Assembly: GCF_015207735.1 (NCBI RefSeq)
Contig: NZ_JADEWG010000042.1
Location: forward strand, 1 to 48,040
Length of the DNA stretch: 48,040 nucleotides
From: [Phormidium] sp. LEGE 05292
GTDB lineage: Bacteria; Cyanobacteriota; Cyanobacteriia; Cyanobacteriales; Aerosakkonemataceae
Direction: 5' to 3'
Part shown: in pieces, positions 38,101 through 45,803 of the stretch
Position numbering within the stretch: position 1 is the first letter of the stretch
Layout of the letters: every line of letters begins with the position of its first letter
The notes under the pieces: generated by a model
Told to the model about the DNA's origin: nothing
The model's database searches: none
The model's input: the letters and a program-made list of their open reading frames with translations, nothing else
Made by a program: the position numbers and the translations under genes

Positions 38101-40329
38101 TAATCCTTCGATGCGCGATTCTTCCCCAGCACGGGCAGAAAGCAGAACGATCGGCAATTCTTTGGTTTGTTGATTGCTCCGCAACTCCCGCAATAACTCA
38201 AAACCATCGAGTTCTGGCATCATCACATCTGCCAGCACCAAGTCGGGAAGTTGCTGGCGAATAGCAGCTAAAGCCGCCACCCCATCTGCCACAGTTTCTA
38301 CTTCATACTGCTGACTCAACAAACGTTTCAGATAAGCTCGCATATCGGCGTTGTCATCAGCTAACAGAATCCGGGCCGAACTTGGCAGCGGGGCGGAGGA
38401 GCACAGGGGCAGCGGGGAAACATCTGTTTGATATCTCTCCCCTGCTCCCCTACTCCCCTGCTCCCCTGCCTCTTCTGGTAGCCAATGCAAGGCTTCGTCA
38501 ACATAGTGCGTGGCTCCCGTTGCTGTTGATGTTAGAGTGCGGGTGGCGCTAATGCGATTGCTTGGTAAGTGAGCATATCCAGTGGGGATTGATACGGTGA
38601 AGCAAGTTCCGCGATCGATCGCACTACTGACTTCGATCGTGCCGCCATGCAAGCGCACTAGCTCTTGAACTAATGACAAACCAATGCCCGACCCTTCATA
38701 ACTTCTTCCTCTTGCCCCCTTCGCTCGATGGAATCGCTCAAAAATATGGGGCAAATCTTCGCTGGGAATGCCCGTTCCTGTGTCTCGCACTTCCAGAATG
38801 ACTTGGGAGGATGAGAGGATAACTGGATTTATCTTATTTTCACAGTCGCACCACCTCAAGGAAACCGTAATCTCTCCGGCAAAGGTGAATTTGAAGGCAT
38901 TGGAGAGTAGGTTGAGGACGATCTTCTCCCACATCTCTCGGTCTACATAAACAGGTTGCGGTAGTGGCGGGCAATTTACCTGTAAACTGATTCCAGCTCG
39001 TTCAATTGCAGAACGAAATACCCCAGCAAGATCGGCGGTTAACATTGCTAGATCGGTCGGCTCATAAACTGCTTCAATCCGCCCGGATTGAATCCGGGAG
39101 AAGTCCAGCAAAGTATTGACCAACTTCAGCAATCGCTGGGAGTTCCGATAAACTATTTCTAACTGTTGGCGATCGCGCGGGTTCGGGCCTGAAGGGTTGG
39201 CTAAAATATCTTCCAGTGGATTCCGCATGAGCGTTAATGGGGTGCGGAACTCATGGCTGACGTTACTAAAAAAGAGGGTTTTGGCACGGTCTAGTTCGGC
39301 TAATGCCTCGGCGCGTTTACGTTCTGCTTCGTATGCCTGGGCATTGGCGATCGCTGTAGTTACATGACTGGCAACTAAATCGAAAAATCCTCGGTACTCA
39401 TCATCCAACGCCCGTCGAGGACTAACACCAACTACCAAAAACCCAGCTAAATGCTGTGTTTGCCCTGACTTGGTAAGTGGGATGACCAAGCCAGCATGAG
39501 GAGATTCTGACCAAGCACCTCCAGGTAATTCACCAAAACGCACTGTTAGGTCTTCGACCAATTCAGTTTCTTTGGTTTGATTTACTCGTGATAGATTCCA
39601 GAGGTCGCTTTCCTGAGTTAAATCTACCTGTCCAGGACTGGCGATCGTTCCTGGTTGAATGTTGGTGGTTGTGCTGACTAAACGGGCGCGATCGCCATCT
39701 GGTTCTACCAGGTATAACAAAGCAAAGGGAATATCGTGAATATTAGCAGACAGAGTAGCGATCGCTAGCTGACAGGCTTGCTCAACCGTTTTGGCTTCTA
39801 CAGTAGAGGAGCTTAATTCCCGGAGCGATCGTAGCCGACGTTCTCCGATCACCTGCTTAGTGGTCTCAATGACTGCACAGAAAATCCCTCCCACTCCACC
39901 ACTCTCGTCACGCACAGGGCTATAGGAGAAGGTAAAGTAAGCTTCTTCTGCATAGCCATTGCGATCCATAATCAACAGCAAATTCTCAGACCAAGTGGAT
40001 TGACCTGTGTTCAGAACGTTATCAGCGAGTGGTCCCACTACATCCCAAATCCCTGCCCAGCAGTCCTTAGCAGACTTTCCTAAAAATTGAGGATGCTTGC
40101 TAGTACCAAGCATTGGACGATAGGCATCGTTGTAGAGGTTGGCATACTCGCGCCCCCACCAAACGAACATGGGATAGCGAGAACTCATGAGAATGCCGAT
40201 CAAGGTTTTCAAGCTCTGTGCCCAACCGGATACCGGGCCTAATGGCGTTTGCGACCAGTCGAGAGATCTCATCAGTAACGCCATCTCGCTGTCGCCGACA
40301 AAGATATTTTCAGACGTATTAGAGTTCAT
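35140..40329 (-). CDS. Giant hybrid sensor kinase (two kinase cores, two receivers)
   Basis: This is a 1729-residue cytoplasmic protein. An N-terminal PAS-like domain (about 20-145, with SQTPLGPVSGWAQSL and MFVWWGREYANLYNDAYRP) is followed by GAF (about 165-325), HisKA with H359 in SHEFRTP and HATPase (about 455-570). A low-complexity linker (about 621-649) built from CTCCCCTG octamers leads to receiver 1 (D701 in LADVMMPELDG). Then come PAS, GAF, PAS and PAS (about 800-1330), a second HisKA with H1372 in SHELRSP, a second HATPase with SDTGKGI and GGLGLGLA, and receiver 2 (D1657). Both kinase cores look intact. It reads as two hybrid kinases fused in series. The ATG at 40329 is preferred over a TTG at 40353. 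No cognate regulator is adjacent. Confidence 0.93.
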   Translation of the reverse strand: MNSNTSENIFVGDSEMALLMRSLDWSQTPLGPVSGWAQSLKTLIGILMSSRYPMFVWWGREYANLYNDAYRPMLGTSKHPQFLGKSAKDCWAGIWDVVGPLADNVLNTGQSTWSENLLLIMDRNGYAEEAYFTFSYSPVRDESGGVGGIFCAVIETTKQVIGERRLRSLRELSSSTVEAKTVEQACQLAIATLSANIHDIPFALLYLVEPDGDRARLVSTTTNIQPGTIASPGQVDLTQESDLWNLSRVNQTKETELVEDLTVRFGELPGGAWSESPHAGLVIPLTKSGQTQHLAGFLVVGVSPRRALDDEYRGFFDLVASHVTTAIANAQAYEAERKRAEALAELDRAKTLFFSNVSHEFRTPLTLMRNPLEDILANPSGPNPRDRQQLEIVYRNSQRLLKLVNTLLDFSRIQSGRIEAVYEPTDLAMLTADLAGVFRSAIERAGISLQVNCPPLPQPVYVDREMWEKIVLNLLSNAFKFTFAGEITVSLRWCDCENKINPVILSSSQVILEVRDTGTGIPSEDLPHIFERFHRAKGARGRSYEGSGIGLSLVQELVRLHGGTIEVSSAIDRGTCFTVSIPTGYAHLPSNRISATRTLTSTATGATHYVDEALHWLPEEAGEQGSRGAGERYQTDVSPLPLCSSAPLPSSARILLADDNADMRAYLKRLLSQQYEVETVADGVAALAAIRQQLPDLVLADVMMPELDGFELLRELRSNQQTKELPIVLLSARAGEESRIEGLKAGADDYLTKPFSARELLARVEATLKLAQLRREATQREQTLRQEAQTTKQTLETILSSISDGFYTLDRDWRYTYVNDRLCEIAGKQREELLGYNHWELFPDAVGTEVFVQFHRSVNEQTPLQFEYLYLPWNRWFEFRVYPSSNGLTIFVVEVTARKQAELVLVEQKKLLELIALGHPLDECLWALCTSLSKLNPRIRVCLLLTDAQGLTFPRSITPGFSASFGQGLKDAPINELCIGTCGEAVYSGQPVTCADIANDDRWSQEWRELCIAHGILGCHSAPVWGFDRHPLGSLMLCFDEARMPTDWEYQLAYFGTQVASIALECDRSSAKIQTLNQTLAHRVDELETLFDLLPVGVAIAEDPECRMIRSNRYLSRIVRVPVDANHSHSVPDDERPAYRVCQEGQELPVEELPMQYAAIHNTEVRDKVVDIVHPDGTVIKLLCYASPLHDAQGKVRGALGGFADITDRIRTEAALRQSEERYRYLVEATPQLVWAADAQGRNTYISQQMCDYIGLPSEQLLDLNWQTVIHPDDVERISRSWMESVQNGIPYEAEYRLRKSDGTYRWQLVRAMPLRDEQGQIRQWFGVLTDIHDKQELEEQRSHLLQQAQTAREEAERANRIKDEFLAVLSHELRSPLNPILGWSSLLQNRKLDEATTKQALATIERNAKLQSELIEDLLDVSRILRGKLSLTISPINLTSIVQSAIETVRLAAEAKSIEIKTKLDPSVGLVSGDLTRLQQVIWNLLSNAVKFTPPQGKVEVQLEQINDYAQITVSDTGKGIHPDFLPFVFDYFRQEDSATTRKFGGLGLGLAIVRHLVELHGGTVKADSPGDGSGANFMVRLPLMPSQPISNMDQLSEPSLNLQGIQILVVDDDTDTRDFVAFVLEEAGARVIAVSSAREAMTALTQSLCDVLLSDIGMPEMDGYMLMQQIRALPPERGGQIKAIALTAYAGDLNQQQALQAGFQRHLAKPIDPQALIKTISKLKDNS
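38384..38468. repeat. Octamer repeats inside the hybrid-kinase gene
   Basis: CTCCCCTG-type octamers occur four times at 38437-38468, and a degenerate G-rich counterpart (GGCAGCGGGGCGGAGGAGCACAGGGG region) lies at 38384-38417. On the coding strand they encode a G/E/S-rich then P/L/S-rich linker just before receiver 1. The unit is the reverse complement of the GGGAGCAG array at 31001. Confidence 0.88.
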
Positions 40330-40700
40330 TATCGTCACAGTAATTGGACCCAAAGCCGGGTGGTAGCCATTTGTTGAGTCGGAACTACTATCTCTTCAGC
40401 CGGAGTCATTGCCGATTAGTACATGAGATCAATTGCACTGAATATTCTGATATATTTTCTCCTAGTTGATTAATAAAATTAATCTATCTATAGATAGAAT
40501 TATAGTACTATTGCTTTTTTGTTGACTTCAGCATAAAAAAGCTGAAATTCTTGTAGAACCCATTTAACTAGCAGTTACAGATTTTAGAATTTGGATTGTA
40601 GAGTTTGGATTCATACTCAACAGCTTTTTAGTACTAAAAGCCTGAGCATTGATTATCCTAGAATTTGAATTTAAATCTCACATTTATCAAGTGCAATGCT
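40330..40700. other. Divergent region, hybrid kinase / hydrolase
   Basis: This 371-bp AT-rich spacer holds the promoters of the hybrid kinase (-) and the hydrolase (+). The one clear structure is the 16-bp palindrome TCTATCTATAGATAGA at 40483-40498. No RNA gene or coding remnant was recognised. Confidence 0.55.
40483..40498. promoter_or_regulatory. 16-bp perfect palindrome
   Basis: TCTATCTATAGATAGA is an exact inverted repeat about 155 bp upstream of the giant kinase start and about 200 bp upstream of the hydrolase start. It is a candidate operator; AT-rich spacers yield such palindromes by chance now and then. Confidence 0.3.
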
Positions 40701-42323
40701 ATGAAAAAATTACCTTGGTTGCGTCTGCGTTTAAGTCAATTGTTTCTTGGGTTGGTTTTAAGTTTGGGAATAGTAGCACCAGCTACGGCAGTAGAAAGAT
40801 TAACTTTACAGTTAGGCCCTTTTCAACAATCTATTAGTGTATCTGATTTAGAACGCTTTGCCAAGACAGGCGAATTACCAAAAAATCTTCAAGCTTTGTC
40901 AGTGATTTTTACTCCTAGAGTGCAACAATTACTTTCTCAACGGTTGCAACTCGATCCGCAAATGACTGATAAAGTTTTACAGGAGTGGTTGCGATCGCCA
41001 ATGTCAGAACAGCTGCTCAAAACTTTCGGACGTGCTTTTCCGAATACAAGAATTGAAGATTTACAAGCGGCAATTTCTTTAGCTGCTAGACAAGCAAATG
41101 GGTTAAGTTTAGTTGGAGTATTACGAGCAATTCCGGGCAAAGATGTAACAATTGAGGCTACTTCTTTAATTGGTCTGGCTTTACAGTTTAACCCTTCTTA
41201 TTGGCAAAGTGAAGCTCTTGGGCCTTTATTAAAGCGAGAATTAGATGTTAATACTCCCAGATTTAATTATAATTTCAATCCAGCAGAATTAGGTATAGAA
41301 CAAGTAAAACAGCAAACTTTATACTTGAAAGATTCTGAGCGGAATCGTAACATTGCAGTAGATTTATATTATGCGAATAATACCCAAGGGCCATTAGTAG
41401 TAATGTCTCATGGTTTTGGGGCCGATCGCAAATTTTTAAACTATTTAGCTCTTCATCTAGCTTCTTATGGAATTACTGTAGCAGCATTAGAACATCCAGG
41501 GAGTAATGCTACTTGGGTTTCTCAAGCATCAATTAGTGATAAACCACAGGATTTAATGCCTGCATCAGAGTTTGTCGATCGGCCAAAAGATGTTAGTTTT
41601 TTACTAGATAAACTAGCACAAAAAAATCAAAAATTTAGCGAATCACAAGGCAAATTTAATACCAAACAAGTTGTCGTAATTGGTCATTCTTTAGGTGGTT
41701 ATACCGCTTTAGCTTTAGCCGGAGCCGAGTTAAATTTACCAGCCTTACGCCAAACTTGTAAATCAGTTATCCCATTGTTACAATCTCCGGGAGAATGGTT
41801 ACAATGTGCTGCTACTGATTTGTCAAAAGTTCCGGTATTAGGAGATTCGCGCATCGTCGGTGCAATTATTTTGAATCCAGTTGTTGGGCAACTTTTTGGT
41901 GAAACAGGGTTAAGAAAAGTCAGAGTTCCCACCTTAACTTTAGCTAGTACAGAAGACGCTTTTACTCCAGCAATTACTCATCAATTAGAACCTTTTAAAC
42001 AATTGGGAGGTCAAAAGTATTTGATTACAGCAGTAGGCGCAACACATTTAAGCGTAGGAAATCCCCAAAACTTAGCTCAACAAATTACTTTGCTTAAAGA
42101 ACGTACCGGAGAAGAAGTTGAACCTTTACGGCAATTAATCCGGGGTGTTAGCCTAGCTTTTATCAAACAATTTACCTCGGAAGCTGTTAATTACCAATCT
42201 TTTTTAACTCCCAGTTATGCCCAATTTCTCTCTACTCCTAAATTAGCATTACGACTTAGCAGGGAATTACCATCAAGTATTTCTCAATGGTTAAAGTTTG
42301 TTGCTAAATCCCAGAAAAATTAA
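40701..42323 (+). CDS. Exported alpha/beta hydrolase with DUF1400 domain
   Basis: This 540-residue protein has an N-terminal signal peptide (MKKLPWLRLRLSQ, a hydrophobic core, then ATA before VERL as a likely cleavage site). A DUF1400-type domain (about 28-150, LQLGPFQQSISVSDLERFAKTG) is followed by an alpha/beta hydrolase (about 190-480). The hydrolase has the oxyanion region VVMSHGFGADRKF, the nucleophile elbow GHSLGGY and a late GATHLSVG His motif. This domain order is typical of cyanobacterial dienelactone-hydrolase/lipase-like proteins of unknown substrate; a periplasmic or outer-membrane-side esterase is likely. The ATG at 40701 is preferred over a TTG at 40665, because it places the signal peptide at the terminus. 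The SPFH gene follows after 61 bp. Confidence 0.88.
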   Translation: MKKLPWLRLRLSQLFLGLVLSLGIVAPATAVERLTLQLGPFQQSISVSDLERFAKTGELPKNLQALSVIFTPRVQQLLSQRLQLDPQMTDKVLQEWLRSPMSEQLLKTFGRAFPNTRIEDLQAAISLAARQANGLSLVGVLRAIPGKDVTIEATSLIGLALQFNPSYWQSEALGPLLKRELDVNTPRFNYNFNPAELGIEQVKQQTLYLKDSERNRNIAVDLYYANNTQGPLVVMSHGFGADRKFLNYLALHLASYGITVAALEHPGSNATWVSQASISDKPQDLMPASEFVDRPKDVSFLLDKLAQKNQKFSESQGKFNTKQVVVIGHSLGGYTALALAGAELNLPALRQTCKSVIPLLQSPGEWLQCAATDLSKVPVLGDSRIVGAIILNPVVGQLFGETGLRKVRVPTLTLASTEDAFTPAITHQLEPFKQLGGQKYLITAVGATHLSVGNPQNLAQQITLLKERTGEEVEPLRQLIRGVSLAFIKQFTSEAVNYQSFLTPSYAQFLSTPKLALRLSRELPSSISQWLKFVAKSQKN

Positions 42324-42384
42324 TCAAGGTTAGAATAGGAGAAGAAAGGGAGGAAATTTTGAGCTTAACTCAAAACTAATTATT

Positions 42385-43197
42385 ATGGAAGCGATCATAT
42401 CTGCGTTTTTTTTGTTAATTATTGGCGCTAGTATCGGTTCAATTAGTTCAGCAAAGGTGATTAATCAAGGTTCGGAAGCATTAGTAGAACGCCTGGGAAA
42501 ATATCGTACAACTTTGAAACCTGGTTTAAATTTTATTGTGCCGTTTTTGGATACAATTGTTTGGGAAGAAACCACTAGAGAACAGGTTTTAGATATTGAA
42601 CCTCAAGATGCAATTACTAGTGATAATGTGTCGCTAAAAGCTGATGCTGTGGTATATTGGCAAATACTCAATATGCAAAGAGCTTATTATACGATCGATG
42701 ATGTAGAAAAAGCCATTGAAACATTGGTTTTAACCACTTTGCGATCGGAAATTGGTCAAATGAAATTGGAAGAAACTTATTCCAGTAGAAAAGAAATCAA
42801 CCAACAACTATTACATCAATTAGATGAAGCAACAGAAGCTTGGGGTGTGAAAGTAACCAGAGTGGAAGTTAAAGATATTAAACCTGCACCTAAAGTTTTA
42901 CAATCAATGGAAGAACAAAGAGCAGCCGAAATTAGAAAAAGAGCCGCTATCTTAGACGCAGAAGGTACTGCTGAATATATGGCAAAAATTTCTCAAGCCT
43001 TACAAAAACAAACTCATGGTCAAGAAGTATTGCAGTTTTTCTTAGCCCAAAAATATGTAGATGCTAACTCAAAATTGAGTGAAAGTCCGAATTCAAAAAT
43101 ATTATTTATGAATCCAGCAGTATTAAATGAAGCATTAGCAGAATTGCTAAAACTAGAAAAAAATCCCTCAAAAATTCAGGAAACAGATGATGATTAA
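42385..43197 (+). CDS. SPFH/band 7 (stomatin-like, paraslipin) protein
   Basis: This is a 270-residue membrane-anchored scaffold protein. One N-terminal hydrophobic segment (about 3-22) precedes an SPFH domain with VNQGSEAL-like VINQGSEALVERLGKYRTTLKPGLNF, DNVSLKADAVVYW and LRSEIGQMKLEETYSSR. A helical region with QRAAEIRKRAAILDAEGTAEYM and a C-terminal tail follow. Members oligomerise in membrane microdomains. No NfeD-like partner is adjacent here. It follows the hydrolase on the same strand and ends 6 bp before the 3' end of folP on the other strand. The start is an ATG. Confidence 0.92.
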   Translation: MEAIISAFFLLIIGASIGSISSAKVINQGSEALVERLGKYRTTLKPGLNFIVPFLDTIVWEETTREQVLDIEPQDAITSDNVSLKADAVVYWQILNMQRAYYTIDDVEKAIETLVLTTLRSEIGQMKLEETYSSRKEINQQLLHQLDEATEAWGVKVTRVEVKDIKPAPKVLQSMEEQRAAEIRKRAAILDAEGTAEYMAKISQALQKQTHGQEVLQFFLAQKYVDANSKLSESPNSKILFMNPAVLNEALAELLKLEKNPSKIQETDDD

Positions 43198-43203
43198 TTG
43201 TAA

Positions 43204-44049
43204 TTAAACTCGCCATATTGCATCAGCAACTAGGGAAATATCACGCATTTCTTTAACATCATGAACTCGGAGAATATCGGCAGAATTTGCGATCGCAGCA
43301 CAACAAGCCGCACCAGTTCCCCAAATTCTTTGTTTCGCATCTGGTTGATTTAAAATATGTCCAATAAAACTTTTACGCGATACTCCCACTAAAATCGGAC
43401 AATTCAAAGTTTTAAATTCGGGCAATCTCCGTAAAATTTCCAAATTTTGCTGATGATTTTTGGCAAACCCAATACCAGGGTCAATAATAATTTTACCAGG
43501 GTCAATTTCAGCAGCTATAGCAGCATCAATTTGCTGTTGAAAAAACTGCAAAATCTCGCCAATTAAATCTTGATAATCTGTCAATTTTTGCATAGTTTGC
43601 GGTGTTCCTCGGATGTGCATTAACACAATTGGTACATTCAATTCCGCAACAGTTGGCAACATTTCCGGGTCAAAAGTAGCGCCAGAAATATCATTAACAA
43701 TATCTGCACCAGCAATCACAGCCGCTTTTGCCACTGCTGCTTTTGTCGTATCTACAGAAATCGGAATTGTTAACTCTTGGCGAATAGATTTAATAACAGG
43801 TAAAACTCGATTTAGTTCCTCTTCTATAGAAACTTCTGCCGAGTTAGGACGAGTTGATTCACCACCAATATCGAGAATATCTGCACCAGATTCTACCAAA
43901 TATTTTGCTTGGGAGATAGCCGCATCTAAATTATTAAAATCTCCCCCATCACTAAAACTATCCGGGGTGACATTCAAAACGCCCATTAAATAAGTGCGTT
44001 TTCCCCAGGTAAAAGTGCGATCGCGAATAATTAACTCGTGATTAGCCAT
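43204..44049 (-). CDS. folP: Dihydropteroate synthase
   Basis: The enzyme joins p-aminobenzoate to 6-hydroxymethyl-7,8-dihydropterin pyrophosphate in folate synthesis. This copy has 281 residues, the usual length. LMGVLNVTPDSFSDGG, DIGGESTRPN, ADIVNDISG, LMHIRGTP, DPGIGFAKN and GVSRKSFIG cover the complete set of pterin- and phosphate-binding motifs. The start is an ATG. tpiA lies upstream on the same strand across a 124-bp spacer filled by inverted heptamer repeats; co-transcription is possible. It is convergent with the SPFH gene, 6 bp apart. Confidence 0.96.
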   Translation of the reverse strand: MANHELIIRDRTFTWGKRTYLMGVLNVTPDSFSDGGDFNNLDAAISQAKYLVESGADILDIGGESTRPNSAEVSIEEELNRVLPVIKSIRQELTIPISVDTTKAAVAKAAVIAGADIVNDISGATFDPEMLPTVAELNVPIVLMHIRGTPQTMQKLTDYQDLIGEILQFFQQQIDAAIAAEIDPGKIIIDPGIGFAKNHQQNLEILRRLPEFKTLNCPILVGVSRKSFIGHILNQPDAKQRIWGTGAACCAAIANSADILRVHDVKEMRDISLVADAIWRV

Positions 44050-44166
44050 TAGTCATTAGTCAATTGTCAATTGTCATTGGTCATTGGTCATTTGTTAGTT
44101 GTCATTTATCATTAGTATTTGAAAAATAATTAATCGCCAATGACTAATGACTAATGACCAATGACA
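44050..44166. repeat. Inverted TCATTGG/TCATTAG heptamer arrays
   Basis: Heptamers of the TTAGTCA, ATTGTCA and TTGGTCA type run from 44050 to about 44117. The reverse complement type (CCAATGACTAATGACTAATGACC) runs at 44137-44164. The two arrays can pair over more than 20 bp, forming a large hairpin between tpiA and folP. It starts on the base after the folP start codon. Confidence 0.85.
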
Positions 44167-44173
44167 ACTGATG

Positions 44174-44899
44174 CTACTGATAATTTACAATTCGAGCAAA
44201 ACTATCAGGTTCTAGGCTAGCACCTCCCACTAAGGCACCGTCAATTTCTGGTTGAGCCATAATCTCATCGATATTATTAGCCTTAACAGAACCGCCGTAC
44301 TGAATGGGAACATCAGGATTAGTTAATTGAGAGCGAATTAACCCAATCACTCGGTTAGCTTCTGTTGATTCGCAGGTATCACCAGTACCGATCGCCCAAA
44401 TCGGTTCATAAGCAATAATCAAATTATTTTGATCGACATCAATTAGACCTTTTGCTAACTGATGAATAATCAAAGATTCAGTTTCTCCAGCATCTCTTTG
44501 TTGCTTACTTTCACCAACACAGAGAATGGGAGTAAGACCATAACGTTGTGCTGCTTTAAGCCGCAGATTCACAGTTTCATCAGTTTCGTTGAAATACTGA
44601 CGGCGTTCGCTGTGACCGACGATCGCATATCGTACCCCAATCTCCGTGAGCATAGGGCCTGAAATTTCGCCAGTATAAGCGCCTTGTTCCTCCCAGTGAA
44701 CATTTTGGGCACCCAGTTGCACGCGACTACCATGCAAACTCTTGGACAAAATACCCAAATCAGTAAAAGGAACACACAGAACAATTTCCCTATCTTCCGG
44801 GGTATCTTCTAAGGTGGATAAGAAATTCAGCAAGAACTCCGACGCTTCCGCCTGAGTTTTGTACATTTTCCAGTTGCCAGCGATAACTTTTTTTCGCAC
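44174..44899 (-). CDS. tpiA: Triosephosphate isomerase
   Basis: The enzyme interconverts dihydroxyacetone phosphate and glyceraldehyde-3-phosphate in glycolysis and the Calvin cycle. It has 241 residues, normal for the family. AGNWKMYK carries the substrate lysine, VGHSERRQ the catalytic histidine, [12 protein letters not shown] the catalytic glutamate and flexible loop, and YGGSV with GALVGGASL the phosphate-binding end. The start is a GTG at 44899, giving the standard [12 protein letters not shown]-terminus. It lies upstream of folP on the same strand. Confidence 0.96.
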   Translation of the reverse strand: MRKKVIAGNWKMYKTQAEASEFLLNFLSTLEDTPEDREIVLCVPFTDLGILSKSLHGSRVQLGAQNVHWEEQGAYTGEISGPMLTEIGVRYAIVGHSERRQYFNETDETVNLRLKAAQRYGLTPILCVGESKQQRDAGETESLIIHQLAKGLIDVDQNNLIIAYEPIWAIGTGDTCESTEANRVIGLIRSQLTNPDVPIQYGGSVKANNIDEIMAQPEIDGALVGGASLEPDSFARIVNYQ

Positions 44900-44975
44900 A
44901 GTTACTTTGTAGGGACAAACATTATAGGGTAAACTCCAGTTTAAGGCTTCTGGGGTCAGTTTTGCTAGCTAGTTG

Positions 44976-45003
44976 GGTAGTCGGTAGTCGGTAGTCGGTA
45001 ATC
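44976..45003. repeat. GGTAGTC heptamer array
   Basis: Three GGTAGTC units and one GGTAATC run head to tail upstream of tpiA. It lies in a 266-bp spacer that also holds the second copy of the 28-bp palindrome. No gene was recognised in this spacer. Confidence 0.85.
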
Positions 45004-45094
45004 AGAAGTTAGGAAGCAGGGAAGAAAAAGAAATATATCTATTTTTTGGGAAGTAGCTTTTGTGGCTTCTAATCTGGGTATTCTTCAGTCTAAT

Positions 45095-45122
45095 GTAGAG
45101 ACGTTGTATACAACGTCTCTAC
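45095..45122. terminator. 28-bp perfect palindrome, copy 2
   Basis: This copy is identical to 35035-35062. It lies 43 bp downstream of the DUF29 gene stop (-) and upstream of tpiA (-), so it could terminate transcription of the DUF29 gene. A T-run is absent on either strand, so termination would depend on the stem alone. Confidence 0.6.
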
Positions 45123-45165
45123 AAGCCTAAAATTATCCTGTCTGAGGCACCCTAAAAATATGCTA

Positions 45166-45654
45166 TTAATTTGGATCGGATTCTAGTTGTTCACCAGGGA
45201 AAAATTCAGCATTTAATATTTCTTCTAAACTGTAAGGACATTCTTGGGGGAAGTTTTCTTTTGCTAAAGATGTCTCGCGCAAAGCTAAATCTAAAGCATC
45301 TGGATAAATTTCTGTTAAAGCTTTGGGTAAGTAAGGTTGCAAACTAGGATTTCTTTGGATAAGTCTAATTATTTTGCGTCTTTGTTCCCGAATGGTGAAA
45401 AACCAACTTTTAGAACGTTTATTAGGTTGAAATTCCCACTTTAGCAATTGCCCAGTTAAAACTTCTAAACGACTTTCTAACTGAGTTTGTTCCTGCCTAC
45501 CCAAAGACTCAATCTCCTCAACTAAATTGGGAATATCTAAATTATGCCAATCCTCATTTCGCAAAAATTTTGCTTGTTCCACAGTCTAAGCATAAAAATC
45601 AGTTTCGTATAATTCGTTGGTTTTATATTCAACTTCTGATAAATTTTGAGTCAT
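45166..45654 (-). pseudogene. DUF29 family gene interrupted by an amber codon
   Basis: From ATG at 45654 the frame reads MTQNLSEVEYKTNELYETDFYA, then TAG (45586-45588), then continues in the same frame as TVEQAKFLRNEDWHNLD, LVEEIESLGRQEQ and onward to 45166. The family start normally reads LYETDFYAW followed by T/V-E-Q, so the TAG stands where TGG (Trp) is expected: a single-base change. The intact part, 138 codons from a GTG at 45582, contains the conserved EEIESLGR and a basic helix region. DUF29 proteins (about 150 residues) are abundant in cyanobacteria, with unknown function. Either the gene is newly broken, it is rescued by the internal GTG or by readthrough, or the base is a sequencing error. 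Confidence 0.78.
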
Positions 45655-45803
45655 AATAGAAACCCTATTTAATATTATCTCCTCTTCCCTGCTCCTCTGC
45701 CCCAAAAGTGGGTAAATGTTGCGGATATTTTAGATGATGATATCCGCAATTTGCGAAGCGATCGCTAAATATTGCAACCGCCTTGCTACTTTACTTTTGG
45801 AGT

